Assembly (NCBI GenBank): GCA_963702175.1
Contig: OY969721.1
Location: 1,798,001 to 1,862,000, forward strand
Reading direction: 5' to 3'
From: VRUE01 sp963702175
Lineage (GTDB): Bacteria; Actinomycetota; Thermoleophilia; Solirubrobacterales; 70-9
Length of the DNA: 64,000 bases
Both the position numbers and the translations under genes were made by a program. The notes under the pieces are model-generated. The model saw only the letters and a list, made by a program, of their open reading frames with translations, had not been told where the DNA came from and ran no database searches. The stretch's first letter is position 1. The number at the start of each line of letters is the position of its first letter. Positions 18,894 through 28,194 of this stretch are shown piece by piece.

Positions 18894-19519
18894 TCACTCG
18901 CTAACGACCACCCGCGCTGGCCGGATCAGCTGATCGTTCATCCGGTAGCCCTTCTGAAGCACTTCCAGCACTGTGCCCGGCTTAGCGCCATCGGCAGGAA
19001 GCTTCTGTAGTGCCTCGTGCCGTGCAGGATCGAACTTTTCTCCAGTGGGATCGTCGGACTCAACACCGGCTTGCTTCAACGCAGAGCACAGCTCCCGATA
19101 GGTGAGCACGATGCCCACGGCAAGAGGCTCCCCGGGAGTGCTCTCTCCAGCGGGATCGATTCCAGCTGCGGCCAGCGCCCGCTCCAAGCTGTCAATCACT
19201 CCGAGCAGCCCAGCAACCAGCTCGGCCTTTCCCCGCGCGCCGGCGGCCTCCACCTCGGCTGTCATTCGCCTCCGGTAGTTCTCGAAGTCCGCCTTCGTCC
19301 GCTTCGCCAAATCGAGGTACTCGTCCCGCTCCCGCTGAACATCGGCGAGCAACGCGTCGAGATCGTCGGCCACCTGATCCGCCCCTCCAGCGGGTGGCGC
19401 CGTAGGGGGGCCCACCCCCGAGGAAGCTTTAGCTACCGCAGGGGGTGGGGGGTCCCCTGCGGCGACAGGACCCGCGGGTCGGGGCTCGTCAGTCCCTCGA
19501 TCGTCCGGCTGATCGCCCG

Positions 19520-19523
<4 letters not shown>
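18894..19523 (-). CDS. grpE: Nucleotide exchange factor GrpE
   Basis: 209 residues; swaps ADP for ATP on DnaK. A long helix (about 50-105) with RTKADFENYRRRM, then the beta domain with GEKFDPARHEALQ and a GTVLEVLQKGYRMNDQLIRPARVVVS C-terminal motif, is standard GrpE. The first 48 residues are disordered, Pro/Ala/Gly-rich, and residues 17-45 are encoded by a family D palindrome (19390-19475), so this tail appears to be derived from a repeat. Start ATG overlaps the dnaK stop (ATGA). Confidence 0.95.
19390..19475. repeat. Family D palindrome, copy D2, inside grpE
   Basis: Outer GCGGGT/ACCCGC; long imperfect G-rich arms (CGTAGGGGGGCCCACCCCC opposite GGGGGTGGGGGGTCCCCTG). It shares the flanks CGGGTGGCG and GCGACAGGACCCGC with D1 but has different arms. 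Translated in frame as the Pro/Gly-rich N-terminal tail of GrpE. Confidence 0.7.
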
Positions 19524-21418
<1,895 letters not shown>

Positions 21419-21480
21419 GCTGCGCACCTCCGGGGAGTGTTGGTTGATGACTGAGGGGTCCTTTGGAGGACTCCAAAAAT

Positions 21481-21517
21481 CTAAGTCCGAGTATGGCAGA
21501 TTTTCGACTTAGTTCAA
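21481..21517 (-). promoter_or_regulatory. Possible dnaK promoter with overlapping inverted repeat
   Basis: On the minus strand TTGAAC (21517-21512) and TACTCG (21493-21488) are 18 bases apart, about 70 bp before the dnaK start. An inverted repeat CTAAGTC (21481) / GACTTAG (21506) overlaps both. Its place suits the HspR operator; the arms differ from the classical HAIR consensus, so this is tentative. Confidence 0.4.
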
Positions 21518-21646
21518 ATCGACTGGCTCACGTCTGGGTTTCACGAACAGCGGGCCCGGGCAGATGGGTGTTGTAGATGCTGTAGGCCGGAGGCGCCTCA
21601 ACCCAAGCGGTCCCATCCACGGGATCTCGGATGAGGAGGAAGCATC

Positions 21647-22897
21647 TTGAACCAAGCTCACGCAACTGCCCGGCGACTGCTGCCGGCGATTATCGCCGTA
21701 CTCGCCTTGGCTCTGCTCCTACCCGGCTCAGCCGCGGCCAAGCAAAAGGGTCACCACCATGGCCCAGGCAAGGCCAAGGTGGTCCGCCACCATCATCACG
21801 GCCATGGTCACCACGGTCACCACGGCCACGGCAAGGTCGCGGGCGTGATGACCCGCAACGTCTACCTGGGCGCGGACCTGACGCCGGCGATCTTCGCCCC
21901 GAGCCTGAAAGCCTTCGCTGCGGCCAACGGCAAAATCCTGCGCGAAGTCACCGCCAACGACTTCCCGACGCGGGCAGAGGGGCTGGCCGACGAGATCCTC
22001 GAGACGAAGCCCGACCTTGTTGGCCTGCAGGAGGTGGCGCTGTGGCGCACCGCCCCCGTCAACCCCGAAGTGCTGACCAAAGGCCCGAGCGCGACGACAG
22101 TCCGCTACGACTACCTCCAGCTTTTGCTCGACAAGCTCAACGCGGGTAAGGGCAAATCCGGCCACGGCAAGCCGCAATACAGCGTCGTCATCTCCCAGAA
22201 CGAGTTCGACCTCGAGGCGCCGGCCGACGAGAACGGCAAAGCTGGCGACGGCCCCGGTGGGGAACTCGCCGACGCCGAGATCAACGGCCGGCTGACGATG
22301 CGCGACGTGATCCTCGTCCGGCACGGAGCCGGAGTGCAGACCTGGAACGAGCAATCGGCGAACTTCGCCAACCCGCTGCCGGTGAAAATCCTCGGCGCCA
22401 CGGTGCCGATCCTCAGGGGCTGGACGGCGACCGATGTCAAGGTCCGCGGCAGCCACCCGTTCCGCTTCGTCAACACCCACTTGGAGGCGTTCGAGCCCAA
22501 CTTCCGCGCCCTGCAGGCGGGGGAGCTGGTCGCTCCTAGCGGCCCGGCGACGAGCGAGCTGCCGGTCGTGCTGGTCGGCGACCTCAACTCGGACGACGAC
22601 ACGGTAACCGGAGCCGACCAGCTCGCCTACAACCTCTTGCTTGGGGCGGGGATGGTGTCGCGCAGCACGAACAATCCGCTCAGCTGCTGCCTCGACTCGA
22701 GTCTGCTCGCGGTGAAAGCGGCAGAAGAAGCGGGAGCCGGTATCGACGACTTCGACCACCAGGTCGACCACATCCTCACCCGGGACCCCGACCAGGTGAC
22801 GCTGAAGTCATCGACGGTCACCGGGCTCCAGCCGGTCAACGGCTTCTGGAACTCGGACCACGCAGGCGTCTTCAGCGAGTTGCGTTTCCAGCGCTAG
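21647..22897 (+). CDS. Secreted endonuclease/exonuclease/phosphatase-family protein
   Basis: 416 residues with signal peptide (ALALLLPGSAAA) and then a striking His/Gly/Lys-rich stretch (about residues 35-62, with HHHH and repeated HGHH units) likely to bind metal. The catalytic EEP fold follows: TRNVYLGADLT, Glu in PDLVGLQEVALW, RFVNTHLEAF, VVLVGDLNSDDD and the final NSDHAGVFSEL, i.e. the full set of Glu, Asn, Asp and His residues. It could cut nucleic acid, phospholipid or inositol phosphates outside the cell. TTG start at 21647 has a GAGGAGGAA site. Single gene closed by a hairpin at 22921. Confidence 0.85.
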   Translation: MNQAHATARRLLPAIIAVLALALLLPGSAAAKQKGHHHGPGKAKVVRHHHHGHGHHGHHGHGKVAGVMTRNVYLGADLTPAIFAPSLKAFAAANGKILREVTANDFPTRAEGLADEILETKPDLVGLQEVALWRTAPVNPEVLTKGPSATTVRYDYLQLLLDKLNAGKGKSGHGKPQYSVVISQNEFDLEAPADENGKAGDGPGGELADAEINGRLTMRDVILVRHGAGVQTWNEQSANFANPLPVKILGATVPILRGWTATDVKVRGSHPFRFVNTHLEAFEPNFRALQAGELVAPSGPATSELPVVLVGDLNSDDDTVTGADQLAYNLLLGAGMVSRSTNNPLSCCLDSSLLAVKAAEEAGAGIDDFDHQVDHILTRDPDQVTLKSSTVTGLQPVNGFWNSDHAGVFSELRFQR

Positions 22898-22920
22898 ACG
22901 AGAGAGTGCCCTGACTGGTT

Positions 22921-22946
22921 GAGGGGGCGGAGCGATCCGCCCCCTC
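22921..22946. terminator. Hairpin terminator between convergent genes
   Basis: GAGGGGGCGG, six bases, CCGCCCCCTC: perfect 10-bp stem 24 bp after the stop of the secreted nuclease and 11 bp from the stop of the cytochrome c gene, so it can serve both strands. A short T-run (CTTTAG) follows on the plus strand. Confidence 0.65.
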
Positions 22947-22956
22947 GGCTTTAGGC

Positions 22957-23376
22957 TCAGCCGCTACCGGCTGTGTGGGCGACGAATTCGGCCACTTCTT
23001 CGGCCTGTTCGCCAGAGAGGATCCCGGGGGGCATGCGACCCGGTGTGGTGGTGCCGTCGACCCCTTTTCTGATCGCGTCGAGCACGCGGCCTTTGGTCGC
23101 TTTGATCGTTTCCGCCGCGCCCTCGCCTTCAGGCACTCCTTCTTCGGCCAGGGTGATGTCGAGGTCGGGCCCGAAGTTGCCGTCGGTCCCCGCTGCGTAG
23201 AGCGTGTGGCAGTTGCCGCAGTTGTCCTGGAAGAGGGTCTGCCCTTCCTCCAGGTTGGTGGCGACCTGTTGGGCGCCCCTGTCCGGGTCGCCGTCCGCCC
23301 GGAAGGCGAGCCAGGGGATCAGGACCGCGAGGAAAACGACCACCAGCCCGAAGATGACGAACGTCTTCTTGCTCAT
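22957..23376 (-). CDS. Membrane-anchored class I cytochrome c
   Basis: 139 residues. One N-terminal membrane segment (FVIFGLVVVFLAVLIPWLAF) followed by a monohaem domain: haem-binding CGNCH near residue 52 and the axial Met in GRMPPGIL. It probably passes electrons in the respiratory chain. The ATG at 23376 gives a clean anchor; longer upstream frames run through nth. It overlaps the stop of nth (ATGA), an odd pair that still implies co-expression. Confidence 0.85.
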   Translation of the reverse strand: MSKKTFVIFGLVVVFLAVLIPWLAFRADGDPDRGAQQVATNLEEGQTLFQDNCGNCHTLYAAGTDGNFGPDLDITLAEEGVPEGEGAAETIKATKGRVLDAIRKGVDGTTTPGRMPPGILSGEQAEEVAEFVAHTAGSG

Positions 23377-24038
23377 TTGTGCGCGGCACGGTACCAGGGG
23401 CACATCCGGCGCAGCTCGCACTCGCCGCAGCGGGGTGTCGGCCGGCAGACCTGGCGCCCGTGTTGGATCAGGTTCATGTGCAGCTCGTAGGCATCCACGG
23501 GGTCGACGATCGCCATCATCTCGTCGTGGGCTCGCTCGAACGAGGCCTTCGGCGGGAACAGCCCGAGCCGCCCGCCGACGCGGTAGACGTGGACGTCGAC
23601 CGGGATCTCGGGGATGTCCCAAGTGAAGATCAGGACGCAGGCGGCGGTCTTGCGGCCGACGCCGGGTAGCGAGGTCAGATAGGCGAGCGCCTCCTCGCGG
23701 GGGACGCTCCGCAGCCAGTCCAGATCGGGCTCCTCGCCCAGCTGCTCGAGGATCGCCTGGATACGCGGTGCCTTCTGCCTGGCGAGTCCGCCAGGGCGGA
23801 TCCCTTCCTCGACCTCCCTCACCGGTGCGTCGCGCACCTCCTCCCAGGTTGGGAGCCGCTCGCGCAGGCTGTCAAAGGCGCGGTCGCGGTTGCGGTCATT
23901 GGTGTGCTGGGAGAGCACGGTGCGGACCAGCTCGGCGATCGCGTCGCCGTGCGGCTCGTTGACCGGTTGCCCGTACATCTCCCGCAACCGGTCGCGAATC
24001 GCCCGCACCCGCCGCCGCTCCGGTCGCTTCCATGGCAC
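23373..24038 (-). CDS. nth: Endonuclease III
   Basis: 221-residue DNA glycosylase/AP lyase for oxidised pyrimidines. Helix-hairpin-helix LPGVGRKTAACVLIF with catalytic Lys, catalytic Asp in PVDVHVYRVGGRLG, and a C-terminal 4Fe-4S loop CRPTPRCGECELRRMC (spacing C-6-C-2-C-5-C). The N-terminus LSQHTNDRNRDRAF replaces the usual LSAQTTD but fits the wider family. It starts at ATG 24038; the region upstream holds repeat B1. Confidence 0.92.
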   Translation of the reverse strand: MPWKRPERRRVRAIRDRLREMYGQPVNEPHGDAIAELVRTVLSQHTNDRNRDRAFDSLRERLPTWEEVRDAPVREVEEGIRPGGLARQKAPRIQAILEQLGEEPDLDWLRSVPREEALAYLTSLPGVGRKTAACVLIFTWDIPEIPVDVHVYRVGGRLGLFPPKASFERAHDEMMAIVDPVDAYELHMNLIQHGRQVCRPTPRCGECELRRMCPWYRAAHK

Positions 24039-24060
24039 GGTGCGACCCTAGCTGTCCGGG

Positions 24061-24159
24061 TAGGCGTGGGTGGGGTGTCCCTCGCCCCGACAAGTGCCGG
24101 GCTAATGAGCCCGGCACTTTGAGTATCCGCCGGTTCGAGGGACACCCCACCCACGCCTA
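24061..24159. repeat. Family B two-stem palindrome, copy B1
   Basis: Outer arms 24061-24084 and 24136-24159 are perfectly complementary over 24 bp. An inner hairpin AAGTGCCGGGC-TAATGA-GCCCGGCACTT is at 24092-24119. Between them are CCCCGAC (left) and TGAGTATCCGCCGGTT (right). It lies in the divergent gap between nth and the hydrolase. Confidence 0.85.
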
Positions 24160-24195
24160 GCGCGAAAGGGTTCACGCCAGGCATATGCTGCGGCG

Positions 24196-25011
24196 GTGGC
24201 GGGTGCGGTCGAAGAAGCGGAGCTGGTGGTGGATGGGGTGCGGGTGTTCTATCGGCGAGTCCCGGGGGATGGGACGCCGACTGTTTATTGCCACGGCAAT
24301 CCGACCCACGGTGAGGACTGGGTGCCGTTCTTGGAGCGCAGTACCGGCCCGGCGATCGCTATCGACATGCCTGGGTGGGGGCGCTCGGACAAGCCGCGGG
24401 ATTTCGACTACACGATGCACGGCCTCTCAGCCTTCCTCGATCGCTGCCTGGACGAGCTGGGCGTGGCTGAGCACAAGTTGGTCGTCCACGACTGGGGCTC
24501 GCTGGCGCTGATCGGCGCGCAGCGGCGGTCGGAGCTCGTCGAGAAACTGGTCGTGATCAACGCCGTGCCGCTGCTGCCGGGATACCGCTGGCACTGGGTG
24601 GCGCAGGTCTGGCGCCGCCGCCCGGCAGGGGAGATCGCCAACGCTACGGCGACCAAGCGCTCGATGGCGCTGACTTTGCGCCAGGCCCGCGGCAATCGCA
24701 GCGCAATGCCACCCGAGTTCGTTGACTCGATCTGGCGCCACTGGGACCGCAGCACCAAGCGCGCCGTGCTGCAGCTCTACCGCGATGCCCACCCCGATCG
24801 TCTAGCCGCCGCCGGCCATGACCTGGACAAGCTCGCCTGCCCCGCTCTCATCCTCTGGGGCGACCGCGACCCCTACCTACCAACCAAATTCGCCCACGCC
24901 TACGCGGCTGCCCTGCCCAACGCAGAAGCAGAGATCGTCCCGGGCGCCGGCCACTGGCCCTGGATCGACGACCCTTCTGTCGTGGACCGCGTAGTGGAAT
25001 TTGTCGCCTAA
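24196..25011 (+). CDS. Alpha/beta hydrolase, haloalkane dehalogenase-like
   Basis: 271 residues. Oxyanion motif HGNPTHGEDW, nucleophile elbow VHDWGS with Asp instead of Ser, acid GDRDPYLPT and His in GAGHWPWID. An Asp nucleophile with this DWG context is typical of haloalkane dehalogenases and epoxide hydrolases, so the natural substrate may be an epoxide or halide; a specific compound cannot be named. Bounded by family B repeats on both sides. Confidence 0.85.
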   Translation: MAGAVEEAELVVDGVRVFYRRVPGDGTPTVYCHGNPTHGEDWVPFLERSTGPAIAIDMPGWGRSDKPRDFDYTMHGLSAFLDRCLDELGVAEHKLVVHDWGSLALIGAQRRSELVEKLVVINAVPLLPGYRWHWVAQVWRRRPAGEIANATATKRSMALTLRQARGNRSAMPPEFVDSIWRHWDRSTKRAVLQLYRDAHPDRLAAAGHDLDKLACPALILWGDRDPYLPTKFAHAYAAALPNAEAEIVPGAGHWPWIDDPSVVDRVVEFVA

Positions 25012-25024
25012 CAGCGGTTCGCGT

Positions 25025-25119
25025 GGCCAGGGCGGGGGTGCTCTCGAACCGACGGATACTCAAAGGGCTGGGCTAATTAGCCCAGCCCTTGTCGGGGCGA
25101 GAGCACCCCCGCCCTGGCC
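25025..25119. repeat. Family B two-stem palindrome, copy B2 (inverted)
   Basis: Outer arms 25025-25046 and 25098-25119 are complementary over 22 bp and unrelated to those of B1 except CTCG next to the loop. Inner hairpin AAGGGCTGGGC-TAATTA-GCCCAGCCCTT. Read on the minus strand, the loops are CCCCGAC and TGAGTATCCGTCGGTT, matching B1. It lies between the hydrolase and the PAP2 gene. Confidence 0.85.
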
Positions 25120-25158
25120 GCCGCCTTTCTTCGTTAACCGGGTAATTACAATTGCCGG

Positions 25159-25938
25159 ATGGCGCGTGCTTTCGCAGCAATCACGGCCAAGCTGCCGCAC
25201 GGCTGGGGCGACCTCGGCCGCCAGATTGGCCTGCTCATAGTCGTCGACCTCTGTTACGAGACCGTGCGCGGTATCTCCGACGGCCAGCGCGCGACCGCCT
25301 TCGCCCACGGCCAGCAGATCATCGATGCCGAGAAGGCGACCGGGACCTTCTTCGAGCCGGGCTTCCAGGCCTTCTTCCTCAAATTCGACTGGATCATCGA
25401 CTTCGCCAACCAGGTCTACATGAACAGCCAGTTCGCGATCGTCGTTGCCTTCTTCTTCTGGCTCTACTTCTTCCGCAACGAAGCCTTCTACTTCGTGCGC
25501 AACATGTTCATCGTCGCGATGGGGCTGGCCCTGGTCGGCTACACGTTCTACGCCACGGCGCCGCCCCGGTTCTACCCCGAGTACGGCTTCGTCGACACGA
25601 TCAACGACTTCTCCAGCGTCAACCACGACTCGGCGCTGGCGAAACTCTTCATCAATCCATACGCGGCGGTGCCCAGCATGCACTGCGCCTTCTCGGCGAT
25701 GATCGGCCTCAGCGGCGCGCGACTGGTCCGTTCTCGGGCAATGAAGGCGTTCTGGCTGGTCTGGCCGCTGCTCGTCGCCTGGGTCGTGGTCGTCACCGGC
25801 AACCACTACTGGGCCGATGTCGCCCTCGGCTGGATGGTCGCCGCCGTCTCGGCGCTGGTCGCGCACCGGCTCCTCGCCCGCGCCCGGCCGGAGGCATGGG
25901 CGTGGCGCACGAGCTCGCCTCAAGAGGCCGAGGCGTAG
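25159..25938 (+). CDS. PAP2-family membrane phosphatase / inositol-lipid transferase-like
   Basis: 259 residues with about five to six membrane segments. PAP2 catalytic motifs are YAAVPSMHCAFS (domain 2) and VVTGNHYWADVALGW (domain 3, His and Asp nucleophile relay); motif 1 is reduced to ATAPPRFYPEYG. This variant matches the bacterial proteins related to inositol phosphorylceramide synthase. With PIP synthase and INO1 directly downstream, a role in inositol-lipid processing is likely. The start at ATG 25159 leaves 39 bp after repeat B2. Confidence 0.85.
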   Translation: MARAFAAITAKLPHGWGDLGRQIGLLIVVDLCYETVRGISDGQRATAFAHGQQIIDAEKATGTFFEPGFQAFFLKFDWIIDFANQVYMNSQFAIVVAFFFWLYFFRNEAFYFVRNMFIVAMGLALVGYTFYATAPPRFYPEYGFVDTINDFSSVNHDSALAKLFINPYAAVPSMHCAFSAMIGLSGARLVRSRAMKAFWLVWPLLVAWVVVVTGNHYWADVALGWMVAAVSALVAHRLLARARPEAWAWRTSSPQEAEA

Positions 25939-25970
25939 CGGCGACGCCGCCATCGTCTAGCCTCACGTCA

Positions 25971-26639
25971 ATGGATTCTTCGGCGCCCTCGAAGGGCGCG
26001 AGCAGCCGCCGCAGCAACGGCCGCTCGCCCCGCAACGGGCAGGAGCTGCGCGACTACGCGCGCAACCGCCTGATCGAGTCGCGGCTCACCCCGAACGCGA
26101 TCTCGATCGCTGGGCTAATCCTCAACCTGGTCGCGGCGGGCCTGGTCACGCAGCGCCTCTTCTTCCTCGCCGGGGTCGCCTTCATCGTCGGCTCGGTGAT
26201 GGACACGCTCGACGGCCGCTACTCGCGGATGTCGGGCAAGGGGACGCTGTTCGGCGCCTTCCTCGACTCGACCGTCGACCGGATCGAGGAGGGGATCGTG
26301 TTGGCCGCGGTGGCCGGCTACTTTGCCGCCACTGGCCAGGACTTCGCCGCCGCGATGTGCGTGGTCGCCGTGCTCGGCTCGCTGATGGTCTCCTACACGC
26401 GGGCGCGCGCCGAGGCGCTCGGGGTCGAGTGCAAGGTTGGTTTGGCCACGCGTCCCGTGCGGGTAGTTATCCTCTCCGTCGGCCTGGTCTTCGCGAAGGG
26501 TGCCGGGATCGGCGATTTCGAGCTACTGGCTCCTTCGATCTATGTGATCGCTGCCCTGACCACCTTCACCGCGATCCAGCGCGTATGGCATGTCCGCAAC
26601 CAGCTCTCAGGCGAGACTTCCGCAACTCCCGATCTGTAA
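25971..26639 (+). CDS. CDP-alcohol phosphatidyltransferase, probable phosphatidylinositol-phosphate synthase
   Basis: 222 residues, six membrane helices. The CDP-alcohol motif is present as DTLDGRYSRMSG ... GAFLDSTVDR, spacing D-x2-D-G-x2-S-R-x8-G-x3-D-x3-D. In actinobacteria this subgroup joins inositol-1-phosphate to CDP-diacylglycerol, and the INO1 gene that makes inositol-phosphate lies 225 bp downstream. The ATG at 25971 was chosen over a longer frame because the latter overlaps the PAP2 gene. The N-terminal 25 residues are Ser/Arg-rich and disordered. Confidence 0.85.
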   Translation: MDSSAPSKGASSRRSNGRSPRNGQELRDYARNRLIESRLTPNAISIAGLILNLVAAGLVTQRLFFLAGVAFIVGSVMDTLDGRYSRMSGKGTLFGAFLDSTVDRIEEGIVLAAVAGYFAATGQDFAAAMCVVAVLGSLMVSYTRARAEALGVECKVGLATRPVRVVILSVGLVFAKGAGIGDFELLAPSIYVIAALTTFTAIQRVWHVRNQLSGETSATPDL

Positions 26640-26663
26640 CAACTCCCGACCGCAGGTGTGCAT

Positions 26664-26827
26664 GAGTCCATCCACAAACCCCCCGCGCACGCCTGGCGGC
26701 GGCGGACACGTCGCGATGCGGCGTCCTCGGGGATCGGCAATGCTTCAGCATTGGCCGACCCCCTGCGTCCTTGCCTCGCTTGGTCCGGCGCTCGCCAGCC
26801 GCACACGCGGGGTTTGCGGAGGGACTC
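26664..26827. repeat. Family C palindrome, copy C2 (164 bp)
   Basis: Outer arms GAGTCCATCCACAAACCCC (left) and GGGGTTTGCGGAGGGACTC (right) pair with few mismatches. Conserved C blocks: CTGGCGGCGGCGGACAC and GGTCCGGCGCTCGCCAG. Apex stem ends in AATGC-TTCA-GCATT, differing from C1, C3 and C4. It fills most of the gap between PIP synthase and INO1. Confidence 0.85.
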
Positions 26828-26864
26828 GGCCACCTAGCGAGACGAGGAAGGATTCCCAGACTTC

Positions 26865-28022
26865 ATGAGCGATACCAACGGAGCAAGCAACGGCGCCGCC
26901 CGCACGGACGAGAAGATCCGCGTCGCGATCGTCGGCGTCGGCAACTGCGCCAACTCCTTCATCCAGGGCGTCCACTACTACAAGGACGCCGACCCCTCCG
27001 AGGAAGTCCCCGGCCTGATGCACGTCGACCTCGGTGGCTACCACGTACGCGACGTCGAGTTCGTCGCCGCCTTCGACATCGACTCCGAGAAGGTCGGCAA
27101 GGACCTCTCCGAGGCGATCTGGTCGGGTCAGAACGACACGATCAAGTTCGCCGAGGTGCCGGAGATCGGCGTCAAGGTCGAGCGGGGAATGACCCACGAC
27201 GGCCTCGGCAAGTACCTGAAGGAGAAGATCACCAAGGCGCCCGGCGAAACCGCCGACGTCGTCGGGATCCTCAAGGAGACGAAAGCGGACGTGCTCGTCT
27301 GTTACCTGCCGGTCGGCTCCGAGGAGGCGACCAAGTGGTACGTCGAGCAGGCGCTCGCGGCCGGGGTCGGCTTCGTCAACTGCCTGCCGGTCTTCATCGC
27401 CCGCGAGGACTACTGGGACAAGCGCTTCCAGGAGAAGGGCCTGCCGATCATCGGCGACGACATTAAGTCCCAGGTCGGGGCGACGATCGTCCACCGCCAG
27501 CTCGCCCGCCTCTTCCACGACCGCGGCGTGCGGCTGGAGCGGACCTCGCAGCTCAACGTCGGCGGCAACATGGACTTCTACAACATGCTCGAGCGCGAGC
27601 GGCTCGACTCAAAGAAGATCTCGAAGACCAACGCCGTCACCTCGATCATGGGTCACGACCTGCCCGAGGACAGCGTCCACGTTGGTCCCTCCGACTACGT
27701 CCCCTGGCTGACCGACCGCAAGTGGGCGCACATCCGCCTCGAGGGCAAGGCCTTCGGCGACGTGCCGCTCACCGCCGAGCTGAAGCTCGAGGTTTGGGAC
27801 TCGCCGAACTCGGCCGGCGTCGTGATCGACGCGGTGCGGCTGATCAAGCTGGCGCTCAACAACGGCGTCGCCGGCCAGCTCGACGGTCCCTCCAGCTACC
27901 TGATGAAGTCGCCACACTCGCAGCGTCCCGACGATGAGGCGCGCGAGCAGACCGAGGAGTTCATCTCGGCCAACGCGCGCGGTAAGTCCCCGGTTGCGGG
28001 CGAGGCGAAGGTCTCGGCCTAA
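26865..28022 (+). CDS. ino1: Inositol-3-phosphate synthase
   Basis: 385 residues; converts glucose-6-phosphate to myo-inositol-3-phosphate with NAD, feeding inositol lipids and mycothiol. Rossmann start VAIVGVGNCANSFIQGVHYY, then DINSEK-like DIDSEKVGKDL, LVCYLPVGSEEATKWY, QVGATIVHRQLARLF, RTSQLNVGGNMDFYNML and SIMGHDLPEDSVHVGPSDYVPWL. Size and motifs are those of the short actinobacterial/archaeal type. It follows the lipid genes and ends directly at repeat C3, whose first base is the last base of the stop codon. Confidence 0.95.
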   Translation: MSDTNGASNGAARTDEKIRVAIVGVGNCANSFIQGVHYYKDADPSEEVPGLMHVDLGGYHVRDVEFVAAFDIDSEKVGKDLSEAIWSGQNDTIKFAEVPEIGVKVERGMTHDGLGKYLKEKITKAPGETADVVGILKETKADVLVCYLPVGSEEATKWYVEQALAAGVGFVNCLPVFIAREDYWDKRFQEKGLPIIGDDIKSQVGATIVHRQLARLFHDRGVRLERTSQLNVGGNMDFYNMLERERLDSKKISKTNAVTSIMGHDLPEDSVHVGPSDYVPWLTDRKWAHIRLEGKAFGDVPLTAELKLEVWDSPNSAGVVIDAVRLIKLALNNGVAGQLDGPSSYLMKSPHSQRPDDEAREQTEEFISANARGKSPVAGEAKVSA

Positions 28023-28185
28023 GTGCCTACCGAAGCGCCCCCACGCACGCCTGGCGGCGCCGGACACACTTCGCGGGGCGGTGTCCTCGGGAGGTCGAAT
28101 AGCGCTGCTATTCGACCTCCCTGCGTCCTACCCCCGCTCGGTCCGGCACTCGCCAGCCGCACGCGCGGGCTCTTCGGTAGGCACT
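28022..28185. repeat. Family C palindrome, copy C3 (164 bp)
   Basis: Outer arms AGTGCCTACCGAAG (28022-28035) and CTTCGGTAGGCACT (28172-28185) are perfect. The apex is a perfect stem GGGAGGTCGAATAGC-GCT-GCTATTCGACCTCCC. C blocks CTGGCGGCGCCGGACAC and GGTCCGGCACTCGCCAG are present. It spans from the INO1 stop to ten bases before the next start codon. Confidence 0.9.
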
Positions 28186-28194
28186 AGCCGGGCC

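Noticed and set aside
21428..21646. Classical HspR HAIR operator upstream of dnaK
   Set aside because: I looked for CTTGAGT-N7-ACTCAAG and did not find it; only a weaker CTAAGTC/GACTTAG repeat is there, listed with low confidence.
26540..26833. 97-residue frame across repeat C2
   Set aside because: It is read from the palindrome itself. Similar false peptides (ASRRVRRRQACAG) appear at every C copy, so they reflect the repeat and not a protein family.
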